Origin: CAVQJU01 sp963755195
GTDB lineage: Bacteria > Acidobacteriota > Vicinamibacteria > Vicinamibacterales > CAVVIG01
NCBI GenBank assembly: GCA_963755195.1
Contig: CAVWIZ010000002.1
Span: forward strand, 1,673,094 to 1,737,093
Direction of reading: 5' to 3'
DNA: 64,000 nucleotides
Under the pieces are notes generated by a model, which saw only the letters and a program-made list of their open reading frames with translations, made no database searches and was not told the DNA's origin. The position numbers and the translations under genes are program-made. Positions 47,930-56,722 of this stretch are shown in pieces. Every line of letters begins with the position of its first letter. Position 1 is the first letter of the stretch.

Positions 47930-48370
47930 CTACTGCGGGGGCGCTGCCATCTTCACGGGCCTGAGCGCAGCCGGATCGGTCGGCAGGTCCGCCTGCCCGG
48001 CCGGGTACTTGTTGACGCTCAGGACGAACGACATCACGTCGGCGTACTGCTCGGGTGTCAACGTGCCGGGCGCGTTCGACGGCATGTCTTCCTTGATTTT
48101 GTTCAGTAGCGCGCCAACGCTCATGTCCTTCCAGCCGTTGGTGAAATCCGGGCCGGAGAGGGTCGGGCCGGCGGTGTCGGTCCCCTGGAGCTTGGGACCA
48201 TGGCAAACGGCGCAGGAGTCGGCGTACACCTTTTCGCCTCGGGTGGCCTGCGCGGCCGAGTAGACGCCATCGAGCACCGATTTGGGCGCCGGCGGCTGCG
48301 CGCGAACCGTGGAATAGGCCCCGGCCAGCAGAGCGAAACCCATGGCCAAGCAGACAGACGGAGTGGTCAT
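47930..48370 (-). CDS. Monohaem cytochrome c
   Basis: 146 residues with a signal peptide (MTTPSVCLAMGFALLAGAYS) and a haem motif DSCAVCHGPKLQGTDTAGPT, followed by PDFTNGWKDMSVGALLNKIK and MPSNAPGTLTPEQYADVMSF with the likely axial Met. Class I c-type, periplasmic. It opens the leftward cytochrome/Act run; its start is about 120 bases from the divergent PadR promoter. The frame is clean. Confidence 0.83.
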   Translation of the reverse strand: MTTPSVCLAMGFALLAGAYSTVRAQPPAPKSVLDGVYSAAQATRGEKVYADSCAVCHGPKLQGTDTAGPTLSGPDFTNGWKDMSVGALLNKIKEDMPSNAPGTLTPEQYADVMSFVLSVNKYPAGQADLPTDPAALRPVKMAAPPQ

Positions 48371-48492
48371 ATGTGTGACTACTTACAGGTAGCCTAAACC
48401 ATTTACAGCCGCTTAGGGTTGAGGCGAACGGCCGAGTGGGACGTCCAGCACCGGTCTAATGCCCCCAATCGAGGCGGTTGACCTCAGGTTTA

Positions 48493-48521
48493 TTGACATA
48501 CATAGAACAACAATGTATAAC
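48493..48521 (+). promoter_or_regulatory. Consensus sigma-70-type promoter with TACAT/ATGTA operator
   Basis: TTGACA (48493-48498), a 17-base spacer and TATAAC (48516-48521) make a near-perfect promoter. The spacer begins TACAT and ends, reading into the -10, in ATGTA: a palindrome TACAT-N9-ATGTA of the kind bound by PadR proteins, so autorepression is likely. The PadR start follows within about 11 bases. Confidence 0.8.
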
Positions 48522-48531
48522 ACTGCTACGT

Positions 48532-48870
48532 ATGGACATGAGCAAGGACTTGGTTGCGGCTTCCGCCACGCCGCTCGTGCTCGCCATCCTTGCCGAAGGC
48601 GACAGTTACGGGTACGCCATCATCAAGCGAGTGGCCGAGTTGTCGGGCGGGCACCTGCAGTGGACCGACGGCATGCTCTATCCCGTGCTGCACCGGCTCG
48701 AGCGCCAGGGTCATGTCGCGGCGAAGTGGTCCGCGGCCGAGAACGGCCGCAAGCGCAAGTACTACCGGATCACGAAAGAGGGCCGGGCGCAGCTCGCAGC
48801 ACAGCGGCAACAGTGGAAGGCCGTGGACAGTACGCTGCACGGTATCTGGATGAAGGCGTGCACCGTATGA
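48532..48870 (+). CDS. PadR-family transcriptional regulator
   Basis: 112 residues beginning MDMSKDLVAASATPLVLAIL. The winged helix is complete: AEGDSYGYAIIKRVAELSGG, WTDGMLYPVLHRLERQGHVA, KWSAAENGRKRKYYRITKEG, followed by a short helix with TLHGIWMKACTV. PadR repressors generally control a neighbouring membrane or stress gene. The ATG at 48532 (or 48538) is only a few bases after the predicted transcription start, so the message is almost leaderless. The stop overlaps the next start (ATGA). A frame from 48478 reads through the promoter and is rejected. Confidence 0.88.
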   Translation: MDMSKDLVAASATPLVLAILAEGDSYGYAIIKRVAELSGGHLQWTDGMLYPVLHRLERQGHVAAKWSAAENGRKRKYYRITKEGRAQLAAQRQQWKAVDSTLHGIWMKACTV

Positions 48871-50264
48871 CGACCTTCGCCGATCAACCGCTCGAGGAGC
48901 AAATCGCGCAGTGGCGCGCGTACGTCAGCCGCCGGCAGGCCCTGCACGGTCCCGACGTGGAGGAGCTCGAGGGACATCTGCGCGACCAGTTGGTGGCGCT
49001 CACCGAGTCCGGCCTGGCCGGGGATGAAGCGTTCCTGGTCGCCGTCAAGCGCATGGGCAACCTCGACGCGCTGTCACGCGAGTTCGCACGCGCGCATTCC
49101 GAGCGGTTGTGGAAGCAGTTGGTCATCGCGGGCGACGCTGATGCGCCGGCGAAGACCACACCCGCAGAATTTCCTGTCGTCCTGAGCCTTGCCGTAGCGG
49201 CGGCGCTGGCCGTCAAGGTGCCGGCGTTGTTCGGTTTTCCGATCGACCCGAATCAGGAAGTGCAGCCTTTCTACTTGCGCAACGCGACGCTGTTCGTTTT
49301 TCCGCTGCTCACCATCTACTTCATCTGGAAGCGCGGGTGGAATGCCCGGAGCGCGCTCTGGCTCGCGCTGCCCTTCGCCGCCGGCGCAGTGTTCGCCAAC
49401 GCCTACCCGTGGAAGACGGCTGTCGTCGACAACGCGCCCAAGGGCCGTGACACGGAGCTGCTGACCGTTCTGCACTTGCCAATCGCCCTCTGGCTGGCCG
49501 TGGGCTTCGCGTACGTCCGGGGCCGCTGGTTCGCCGACGGCGGGCGCATGAACTTCGTGCGGTTCTCGGGCGAGCTGGCGATCTACTACGTGCTCATCGC
49601 GCTCGGCGGGTTCGTACTGATCGGCTTCACGGTGATGATGTTCACATCCATCGGGATGAAGCCCGACCAGTTGATCGGGGGCTGGATGGTCCCGTGCGGA
49701 GCGGCAGGAGCCGTCATCATCGGATCCTGGCTGGTCGAGGCGAAACAGAGCGTCATCGAGAACATGGCGCCGGTGCTGACCAGGCTGTTCACGCCGCTGT
49801 TCACGCTGCTGCTCCTGGTGTTTCTGGTGACGATGGCGTGGACGGGCAACCCGATCAACGTGAAGCGCGAGCTCCTGATCGGCTTCGATCTGCTGCTGGC
49901 GCTGATCGTTGGGCTGGTGCTCTACGCCGCCTCCGCGCGCGACCCGCAGGCACGGCCCGGCTTCTTCGACGGCCTGCAACTGCTGCTCGTGGTCAGCGCG
50001 CTCGTGGTCGACGGGGTCGCGCTCTGGGCGATCGCCGCCCGCATCTCGGAGTTTGGCTTCACTCCCAACCGAGTGGCGGCTCTTGGCGAGAATCTCATTC
50101 TGCTCGTCAACCTGGCGTGGACGGCGTGGCTCTATGCGGGCTTCCTGCGTCGCCGGGGTTCGTTTGCCATTCTGGAGCGATGGCAGATCGCCTATCTGCC
50201 CGTGTACTCGGTATGGGCGGCGCTGGTGGTGGTCATCTTCCCGCCTCTGTTTGGCTACCGGTGA
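48867..50264 (+). CDS. Permease-prefix domain membrane protein
   Basis: 465 residues. Residues 1-75 are the permease-prefix domain (EEQIAQWRAYVSRRQALHGP, DVEELEGHLRDQLVALTESG, VAVKRMGNLDALSREFARAH), which in Acidobacteriota occurs ahead of ABC transporter permeases or alone; the rest has about 10-11 helices (FFPLLTIYFIWKRGW-like, IYYVLIALGGFVLIGFTVMM, FTLLLLVFLVTMAWTGNPIN, LLLALIVGLVLYAASARDPQ). No MacB/FtsX domain is visible. It is coupled to PadR, which presumably controls it. Function unknown; a membrane-stress protein is a guess. Confidence 0.8.
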   Translation: MTTFADQPLEEQIAQWRAYVSRRQALHGPDVEELEGHLRDQLVALTESGLAGDEAFLVAVKRMGNLDALSREFARAHSERLWKQLVIAGDADAPAKTTPAEFPVVLSLAVAAALAVKVPALFGFPIDPNQEVQPFYLRNATLFVFPLLTIYFIWKRGWNARSALWLALPFAAGAVFANAYPWKTAVVDNAPKGRDTELLTVLHLPIALWLAVGFAYVRGRWFADGGRMNFVRFSGELAIYYVLIALGGFVLIGFTVMMFTSIGMKPDQLIGGWMVPCGAAGAVIIGSWLVEAKQSVIENMAPVLTRLFTPLFTLLLLVFLVTMAWTGNPINVKRELLIGFDLLLALIVGLVLYAASARDPQARPGFFDGLQLLLVVSALVVDGVALWAIAARISEFGFTPNRVAALGENLILLVNLAWTAWLYAGFLRRRGSFAILERWQIAYLPVYSVWAALVVVIFPPLFGYR

Positions 50265-50281
50265 AACCTGGAGCGATGTCG

Positions 50282-51154
50282 ATGAAACGCGGGTGCTTCT
50301 TCTTCCTGTCGTCAGTCGGCGTGGTCGTGACGGCGTTGGCCCAAACACCGGAGCGCCTTCCGAACTTCGAGGTCGCGTCGGTCAAGAAGAACACGTCGGG
50401 CGAGAGCCGGACGAGCATGCGAACGCAGCCGGGCGGCCGCTTTGTCGTGACGAACGCCCGGTTGAAGGGCATCATCGCCGCAGCGTTCGCGATGGGCGAT
50501 CCGCCATCGTTGATCGACTCTCGCGTTCTCGGCGGGCCGGATTGGATCGGTTCCGAACGCTACGACATCATCGCGAAGTCGAGCACGGAATTGCGACCAT
50601 CCCCCGACGGGCCGCCCAGAGAACTGCTCCTGATGATGCGTTCGCTCCTCGAAGAACGATTCAAGTTGAGGACGCACGGCGAGACACGCGAGCTGCCGAT
50701 CTACGAGCTCGTGGTCGCAAGAGCGGACGGCAAGCTCGGACCGGAGCTGCACAAGTCGGACGTCGACTGCGACGCGATCGCTGCGGCGCGTCGAGCCGGC
50801 ACCGAGCCTCCGCGGCAGCCCAACGAGCCTCCGCCGTGTGGTCTGATGGGCGGCCCCGCCCGCACGATCGCCGGTGGGGCGACGATGCAGCAGTTCGCCG
50901 CGAATCTGTCTGTTCGTATGGAACGGCTCGTCTTCGACAAGACGGGGCTGGCCGGACGGTTCGCGTTCAACCTGGCGTGGACGCCCGACCGAATGCCCAC
51001 GGAGGCGCCGCCGCCCGGCATTCCGCCGATCGATCCCAATGGCCCGTCGATCTTCACCGCGTTGCGGGAGCAGCTTGGCCTCAAGCTCGAGCCGGCCAAA
51101 GGGCAGGTGGACGTGCTCGTCATCGACAGCGTGGAGCACCCGACGGCGGACTAA
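50282..51154 (+). CDS. TIGR03435 family protein
   Basis: 290 residues: signal peptide MKRGCFFFLSSVGVVVTALA, then the hallmark PNFEVASVKKNTSG, GGRFVVTNARLKGIIAAAFA, GGPDWIGSERYDIIAKSS, RSLLEERFKLRTHGETRELP, and a C-terminal GLKLEPAKGQVDVLVIDSVE. TIGR03435 is a secreted domain of unknown function, highly expanded in Acidobacteriota and often linked to regulators or peptidases. The ATG at 50282 has a GGAG site at the proper distance; one at 50276 is also possible. Third gene behind the PadR promoter. Confidence 0.88.
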   Translation: MKRGCFFFLSSVGVVVTALAQTPERLPNFEVASVKKNTSGESRTSMRTQPGGRFVVTNARLKGIIAAAFAMGDPPSLIDSRVLGGPDWIGSERYDIIAKSSTELRPSPDGPPRELLLMMRSLLEERFKLRTHGETRELPIYELVVARADGKLGPELHKSDVDCDAIAAARRAGTEPPRQPNEPPPCGLMGGPARTIAGGATMQQFAANLSVRMERLVFDKTGLAGRFAFNLAWTPDRMPTEAPPPGIPPIDPNGPSIFTALREQLGLKLEPAKGQVDVLVIDSVEHPTAD

Positions 51155-51172
51155 GAACGGCTCAGGGCTCGG

Positions 51173-51871
51173 CTACCGCCGCCGCCAGACGATCGAGAAA
51201 CTGACGGGCAGCCCGAAGTAGACGTCCCACTTTGGCTTCTTCAGCAGCCACGCATCGTCGATGAGTCCCTCATCCATTTCCTGAAGCGACCAACCGACGG
51301 CATGAGCAGCCTTCACGTGGTCGCTCAACAGGTGCACGTAGCTGCGGATGGTCACTGGCTCGCCAGGCGTTCGCTCGAAGTGTGTGGGCATTCCGACCAT
51401 GAGAAAGTGAGGATGGAAACCCACAAGCACGAAGCGCCCGCCCGGCTTTGTGACGCGTGCGACCTCCCGGTACAGGGGCGCAAGATCGGCCAGATGTTCG
51501 TCCGCGAGCGATTGAATAGAGAGATCGTACGTCTCGGCCGGAAGTCCCGTCCGTGACACATCCGCAACGTTGAGGCTCCGGTAGACGCCCGTCCCGCGCG
51601 CAACCTCGAGCATTTCGGGGGTAATGTCAACGCCATCGATGACGGCTGCAGAACGATGCTTGAGCCACACGCCAATCCGCCCGGTGCCGCACGCCAGATC
51701 AAGCACGCATCGCGACGCGGCCCAGTCGACCGTGTGCAGTCTCTCGAGCAGCCGCAGATCCATCTCGTCCTGGACCGTCTGCTCGTAGGTTCGCACCCAC
51801 TCGCCGTACCCTTCCCGCACCTCAACGATCGGATACTTGCGCTTGTCGTAGATTGAGTGATCCACGGACAA
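51173..51871 (-). CDS. Class I SAM-dependent methyltransferase
   Basis: 232 residues. SAM-binding motif I is VLDLACGTGRIGVWL, motif II DGVDITPEMLEVARG, motif III-like ADVSRTGLPAETYDLSIQSL, and KPGGRFVLVGFHPHFLMVG. A Rossmann-fold methyltransferase with unknown substrate. The N-terminus (DKRKYPIVEVREGYGEWVRT) is typical of ubiquinone/menaquinone-type or small-molecule methylases. It converges with the TIGR03435 gene (18 bases) and is followed upstream by MITE copy D. The frame is clean. Confidence 0.85.
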   Translation of the reverse strand: MSVDHSIYDKRKYPIVEVREGYGEWVRTYEQTVQDEMDLRLLERLHTVDWAASRCVLDLACGTGRIGVWLKHRSAAVIDGVDITPEMLEVARGTGVYRSLNVADVSRTGLPAETYDLSIQSLADEHLADLAPLYREVARVTKPGGRFVLVGFHPHFLMVGMPTHFERTPGEPVTIRSYVHLLSDHVKAAHAVGWSLQEMDEGLIDDAWLLKKPKWDVYFGLPVSFSIVWRRR

Positions 51872-51900
51872 CCTTTATCACATTCAGTCGCACTGAGGCT

Positions 51901-52165
51901 CGCCCTTCGACACGCTCAGGGCAGGCAGCCAACCGTCAAGCGCGGCCGGCCAAGGTCGCGCTAACTGCGGGCCGCAGGTCCTCATCGCGGCGATCACCGT
52001 CACCGCGATCGGAATCTTGTGATTACACGAGCGCTGATCACGCGTGACGGATGTCGTTGGAATAACCCGTTGATCGCCGCGGCGGCGAAAGAGCAGGGAC
52101 CGGAGGAACGCAGTTCCGGCGCGCTTGTTCCGTGTTGGCAGCCTGCCCTGAGCGTGTCGAAGGCC
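51901..52165. mobile_element. MITE-like element, complete copy D
   Basis: 265 bases with terminal repeats CGCCCTTCGACACGCTCAGG and CCTGAGCGTGTCGAAGG in inverse orientation; internal blocks TGCGGGCCGCAGGTCCTCAT, GATCACCGTCACCGCGATC and GATCACGCGTGACGGATGTC match copy C in the same order. No ORF is supported. Confidence 0.8.
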
Positions 52166-52198
52166 GGAAGAGTCAGTGGAACCTGTGCGTTCACCATG

Positions 52199-54130
52199 CT
52201 AGCGGCTTCCGGTATTCACCACCGCATTCCACATTTCTTCCGCTCTCAGCACTACTGCTCGCACATCTTCGCCGCGCAAGAATCGCTGGCGGACGAGATC
52301 GTCGGCTGCCTGCTTAACCCGGTCCAGGTAGTCCTGACGGCTCGCGTAGCGCTCGCCAATCGAGAGACGGGCATCTCCGGATTTTTCCCGCTGCTCACGC
52401 GTGAGCGGGAAAGGTTCGAATCCGCCGACGAGCCCCGCCAGGTACCTCAGGTCGCTCAATTGTGGGATCGTCACATTCCAGCCGGTGTATGTGCCAAGCG
52501 GCACGGCCACTTCCGGCAGACGAATGCCTGACAGGTCGTTTCCGTCCGCGTTCACCTGAGGCACCAGCACCCGATATGGCGCACCCAGTTGCGGCGGTTC
52601 CCTGGTGATCACTTTCGTCGTCGTATAGCCGGGTCCGTAATCCATCCGCCAGACCTGCGGCATGTACCTCGTAAACGGGAACGATGGCGCGGCGGGAAAC
52701 CGGACGTCCTCAAACGGCACGAGTTCAGCCCGAGAGATCGAGGGATACTGCGACGGAGGCGGCTCGCTCTCGTTGCGCATCCACGCGTCGAGATCCAGAA
52801 GAAGGGCGCGTGTCACCCATCGCTGTTCGGCAAAGTTGGTGAAGTGCTGAAACCGCGCCGGCCTCGCCAGCGGGAGCACTCCGAACGAATGCGGTGTTCC
52901 CGCCAGGAAATACAGGCGCGACGTCGCCGCAAGCGGCGCGTCCCTTCGGCCGTCGTCGCTCGTGTGGGTGAGGGAACCGGCACGAGCCCAGTACTCGGTG
53001 GACGAGAACGTGTAGAAGATCTTCGGGATGACCCGGGCCGCCTGAGCGTTGACGAGCAAACCTTCGTCGGTGAATGGCGGCACGTCGACCGGTCGCAGCG
53101 CCGACAGCACGGAGTTGCCGGCCACCCCGGGCATCGCAAAGCGATGGTTGAAGCTGCCGCCGCCGGCTCCAGCTGACGAGATCATCAACGCGTCGAACGC
53201 CGCGCGGCCGCGCTCGTCGGCATTGAAGCCGTCGCGAACGAATTCGCGGAGGAAGCGGCCGCTCTGCGAGTAGCCGTATCCGACGATCCTCTGAAGTGCG
53301 GAGGGCGTTTCGCGCAGAGCAGCTCCCTCCACGCCATGTTTGAGGTACGACGCGAAGTCGCGGATGGCTGCGAGCCCGAGGCCGGCCGACGGCGATCCCT
53401 TGGCCTGATAGATCACCTCGTAAAGACCCACCCCGTCGGTCTCCACGCGCACGGAGCATCCGTCCGCGGCAAACCGCCACGCGTTACGTGGCAGGGGCCG
53501 AGGCGTTTCATCCATCTTCTTGCGAAACGTCAGCGTCGCGCTCATCTGGCCAGGATCGACGGCGCAATACGCGAGAGCGAAGGCCGTGTTCCGCTTTTCG
53601 CGAACGGCTTCGATGTAGGTCTCACGCACGAGACCTTCAATCGACGCGACGGGGGCCTGGAGAGTAAGCCCCTGCGACGGGTGAACGTCGAACTGCCAGC
53701 CGAGGAACGCCACGGCGAATCCCTGCTCGAGCAGAAAGCGGTCGCCAAGGTCCCACGACTCCGGTGACAGGTCGCGCTGCTGCGCGCCACTCATGATCGC
53801 CAGCGACTGTTCGCGGCCGCGGTTGACCACCTCGAGGAACACCGTGCCGCGCGCCCGGTCGGGGTTCTTGGGTCGGAAGAACAGCACGTCGGCGGCAAAC
53901 TCGACCATCCCCTCGGCGTTCCTCGGAACCAGATCGAGATCCGCGATGGCACGGTTGGCTGAAAGCTTCGGATCGATGGCAAACCGAACCCGGCCGATCA
54001 CCCGTTCGTGCGTCCCGGCGTCGTCTCTGCGTCGAATCTCGATCTTGACGACTTCCGCCGACGCCACCTGAGCGAGCAGCAACAGGAGCCCACAGATCCT
54101 GAATGATCGTGGACGTCCACGTGAGTTCAC
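52199..54130 (-). CDS. Alpha/beta hydrolase (Abhydrolase_10-type), secreted
   Basis: About 643 residues. GTG at 54130 is used: it gives a signal (RSFRICGLLLLLAQVASAE) and lies just beyond the upstream stop; the longer frame to 54286 reads the neighbour out of frame. Body features: FRFAIDPKLSANRAIADLDL-type beginning, VFLEVVNRGREQSLAIMSG, WQFDVHPSQGLTLQAPV, IVGYGYSQSGRFLREFVRDG (nucleophile elbow GYSQSGR), DALMISSAGAGGGSFNHRF and AGTPHSFGVLPLARPARF (catalytic His region). It belongs to a family of about 600-residue esterase/hydrolase-like proteins. Substrate unknown. Frame clean. Confidence 0.82.
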   Translation of the reverse strand: MNSRGRPRSFRICGLLLLLAQVASAEVVKIEIRRRDDAGTHERVIGRVRFAIDPKLSANRAIADLDLVPRNAEGMVEFAADVLFFRPKNPDRARGTVFLEVVNRGREQSLAIMSGAQQRDLSPESWDLGDRFLLEQGFAVAFLGWQFDVHPSQGLTLQAPVASIEGLVRETYIEAVREKRNTAFALAYCAVDPGQMSATLTFRKKMDETPRPLPRNAWRFAADGCSVRVETDGVGLYEVIYQAKGSPSAGLGLAAIRDFASYLKHGVEGAALRETPSALQRIVGYGYSQSGRFLREFVRDGFNADERGRAAFDALMISSAGAGGGSFNHRFAMPGVAGNSVLSALRPVDVPPFTDEGLLVNAQAARVIPKIFYTFSSTEYWARAGSLTHTSDDGRRDAPLAATSRLYFLAGTPHSFGVLPLARPARFQHFTNFAEQRWVTRALLLDLDAWMRNESEPPPSQYPSISRAELVPFEDVRFPAAPSFPFTRYMPQVWRMDYGPGYTTTKVITREPPQLGAPYRVLVPQVNADGNDLSGIRLPEVAVPLGTYTGWNVTIPQLSDLRYLAGLVGGFEPFPLTREQREKSGDARLSIGERYASRQDYLDRVKQAADDLVRQRFLRGEDVRAVVLRAEEMWNAVVNTGSR

Positions 54131-54135
54131 CGGAA

Positions 54136-55140
54136 CTACTTGCTTCTCTCGGCGCTCGCGGCTGCCCGTTCGTCTGCGCGAGCTCCGCTGAGGATGTTCG
54201 TCATGGCGTAGTTGCCTTCGTGACACGCGTACTCGAAGATTTGCGTCTGATCGGGATCGCTCTTGAGAGGCACACCCAACGTCCACGGCCTGGTGAACGT
54301 GGTCGGATCATGGATGGTCACTTCGTAGGTGATCGTGTCTGCGGCGACGCGTGTGAAGCGTTCGACCAGACGGAGCGTGTCGTGAGATCCTCTGAAATCG
54401 GTCTTGTCGGAGAAGTTCGTCACTTCGACGACCAGCGTGTTGCCCTCCCAATGTCCCCGCGAATCGCCCACGTATTGACGGATCTGCTGTCCGATGTGGG
54501 GACGCCCGTCTACGGGGATGATGCGCGCGTTGTGAATCATCTCGTGCACGATCACGACATAACCTGGACTCTGCTGAATCTGGACGATGTTGCCGTAGCT
54601 TCCCGGGTTCACGACGACGTGCGGCCAACCGCCGCGCGACACGATGCAGCGATCCCCCAGGCTTCGATCCTCCCAGGAGTCAGATGGGCCACGTCCGCTC
54701 CTGGCTTCTGCACGGGCGGCTTCGCGCTGCTGCGCCGTGGGCGTCAACGGAGGGACTCGTCCATCAGGCGGATCGATCACTCGCGACGTGCGGGCGGACG
54801 CAGCGTCCCAGAACTCGTACCAGTGCACCGGGCCGGCGCCGGTCTCCCCTCCGATCGTCGGAGCACGCTCGACGTTCCTTCTCGCGCGCTCTTCGAGCAG
54901 TGCCGCGAGCTCTTCATCTCCGACCTCTGACTTTCCGGCAAGCTCGCCGGGCCGCTCGAACGGCGTATTCACGTCGTCGTTGTACGACCAGACCCCCTGC
55001 AGGTCGGGATCCCCCCAGGCTGTTCGCGAGGCCGTGTAGGGCGGCCTTTGGCGGCCAGCCCGGTTCTGCGCGGAAACCGCCACCGCGGCGGAAAGGGACG
55101 CGACGGCAATCGCGAAACAAGGAAGCAATCGCCGATTCAT
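54136..55140 (-). CDS. Secreted protein, GHWEGNTLVVEVTN family (intact)
   Basis: 334 residues. Signal MNRRLLPCFAIAVASLSAAV, then RTAWGDPDLQGVWSYNDDVN, TGAGPVHWYEFWDAASARTS, PLTPTAQQREAARAEARSGR, PGYVVIVHEMIHNARIIPVD, VGDSRGHWEGNTLVVEVTNF, VERFTRVAADTITYEVTIHD and YACHEGNYAMTNILSGARAD. It is a block-for-block paralogue of the frameshifted protein at 32738-33746 and a more distant one of 31042-31886. Function unknown; the MIHNARIIP and YACHEGN motifs are conserved and may include the active or binding site. Six bases upstream of the hydrolase start. Confidence 0.78.
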   Translation of the reverse strand: MNRRLLPCFAIAVASLSAAVAVSAQNRAGRQRPPYTASRTAWGDPDLQGVWSYNDDVNTPFERPGELAGKSEVGDEELAALLEERARRNVERAPTIGGETGAGPVHWYEFWDAASARTSRVIDPPDGRVPPLTPTAQQREAARAEARSGRGPSDSWEDRSLGDRCIVSRGGWPHVVVNPGSYGNIVQIQQSPGYVVIVHEMIHNARIIPVDGRPHIGQQIRQYVGDSRGHWEGNTLVVEVTNFSDKTDFRGSHDTLRLVERFTRVAADTITYEVTIHDPTTFTRPWTLGVPLKSDPDQTQIFEYACHEGNYAMTNILSGARADERAAASAERSK

Positions 55141-55152
55141 GTGAACATCCTC

Positions 55153-56045
55153 CTAGACGTTCATGATGGCAAAGCACTGCTCGAGGCTTCTGACCGGATC
55201 CCGGCCGGGACCAGGTCTGTGCTCGTGGGCGACAAACCCGGTGTATCCGAGGTCGGCAATCGCGTTCGCGATAAAACGGTAGTTGAGCTCCTGCGTGTCA
55301 TCGATCTCCTGACGGGTGGGAACGCCGGCCACGTGGATGTGGCAGATGAGATCGACGTTGTCCCGCATGTTCCGGACGACGTCGCCGTCCATGATCTGCA
55401 CGTGATAGATGTCGTACACGATCTTCACACGAGGCGAGTTGACCTTGCGGCAGACGTCGAATCCCCACGCCAGGTGATTGAAGACCTGATCCGTCCGCTG
55501 ATCGGCCACGACCTTGGAGTTGGTGATCTCCATGCAGAGCGTCACGCCCTTCTGCTCGGCGTAGCCCTTGACGCGATTGAGAATGGCGACGGCGTTGTCG
55601 ATCGATTCGTCACGGTCCATGCCGCGGCGCTCGCCGGGCATCGCGATGAGATTCGGACAACCGGCGTCGGCGCACGTGTCGATGCCGGTGCGAAAAGCGC
55701 TTCGAACTTGTCGTGCAGCCCCTTGCGGATCAGACCGTCCTGGAAGGTCGTGCCGGCGCCGGTCATCATCGCCGGAGCCAGGCCGTGTTTCTTCAGGATG
55801 GGTACCTGTTCCGGTGTGGGGAGATCGACGCCCTTGAATCCAATCCGGGCAAGGATCTGACATCGTTCTTCGAAAGAGAGCGTCGATCCCGTTCCCCAGA
55901 CAGAGGCCATCACGCTTTGCCTGATGGGGGCGCGCGGGCGAGCGGCCGGCACACCTTGCGAGGCCATGGGCGACAGGAGTCCACGTCTCGGAACCGCGGC
56001 AAGCGGTGCGGCCGCCATGCCGGCCAGGAATTCTCTTCTGTCCAT
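55153..56045 (-). CDS. Xylose-isomerase-like TIM-barrel protein, Tat-exported (frameshifted)
   Basis: About 297 residues. MDRREFLAGMAAAPLAAVPR is a twin-arginine signal. Then SFEERCQILARIGFKGVDLP, TPEQVPILKKHGLAPAMMTG, after a break near 55690 continuing RTGIDTCADAGCPNLIAMPG, VAILNRVKGYAEQKGVTLCM with EIT, VYDIYHVQIMDGDVVRNMRD and ICHIHVAGVPTRQEIDDTQ, EHRPGPGRDPVRSLEQC. Glu/Asp/His metal ligands of sugar isomerase/epimerase enzymes (Hyi-like) are present. Substrate unknown. Downstream gene 13 bases. Confidence 0.8.
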
Positions 56046-56223
56046 ACGAGATCCTCTCATGGTCCGCCTGAAGGCGGACAGGACGTGCCGCACATACTAC
56101 ATCAGCGATAGGTGGCTCTGGCGTTGATGTGACGCTCGATGATCTTGCTGGCGGACTGCGCCTGGGCGGTGACCGGAAAGTTCACGATCACGACCGACAC
56201 ACACGGAGCCGCAGATTTCAGGC

Positions 56224-56694
56224 TCATGAAGGCTCTTGCGCGAGCGGCACCAGGAGCATCACCAGATCTTCGTCGGCGCCGACGCGCGTCGTGTGACCCT
56301 TCCCCGTCACGTCTTCCGCCAACAGGACCCGCCCCGGCGCGAGCTGAACCTTCTTCCCGCCGACGACATCGACCTCACCGCGTCCGCTGACGATGATCAC
56401 GTACTGGCGTTTCGACGCGGGGTGGCCCTCCCACACGAAGCCGCGCGGCCAGCGCAGGAACTGCGCGGCGGTGACTTTCACCGATTCCGACTCGTTGAGC
56501 TCCGCGTGCAACTTTGCCGGCCGCCATGCGACCTCAATGTCGCTGGCGTGCGACTGACCGTCGGCGCCTGTGTAGAGTCGCGTGATCGTCGTCGTCGCGC
56601 GCCTTTGGGCAGCAACATGACTCGCACTCGAAGCGACCGCCAGGCTGACAGAGACGACGAACCAGAGTCGCGTAGTCCGTTCAAGTAGCTTCAT
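56224..56694 (-). CDS. Small secreted cupin protein
   Basis: 156 residues. The start at 56694 (MKLLERTTRLWFVVSVSLAV) has a GAGAGGG ribosome site and a signal peptide; the frame extends to 56985 but the upstream part is a shadow. A cupin fold follows: FLRWPRGFVWEGHPASKRQY, VIIVSGRGEVDVVGGKKVQL, APGRVLLAEDVTGKGHTTRV, EDLVMLLVPL. The usual two His plus Glu of the first metal site are only partly visible (HPASKRQY), so metal binding is uncertain. Confidence 0.7.
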   Translation of the reverse strand: MKLLERTTRLWFVVSVSLAVASSASHVAAQRRATTTITRLYTGADGQSHASDIEVAWRPAKLHAELNESESVKVTAAQFLRWPRGFVWEGHPASKRQYVIIVSGRGEVDVVGGKKVQLAPGRVLLAEDVTGKGHTTRVGADEDLVMLLVPLAQEPS

Positions 56695-56722
56695 CTGACC
56701 CTCTCTGACCTGGTCCGCTTCA

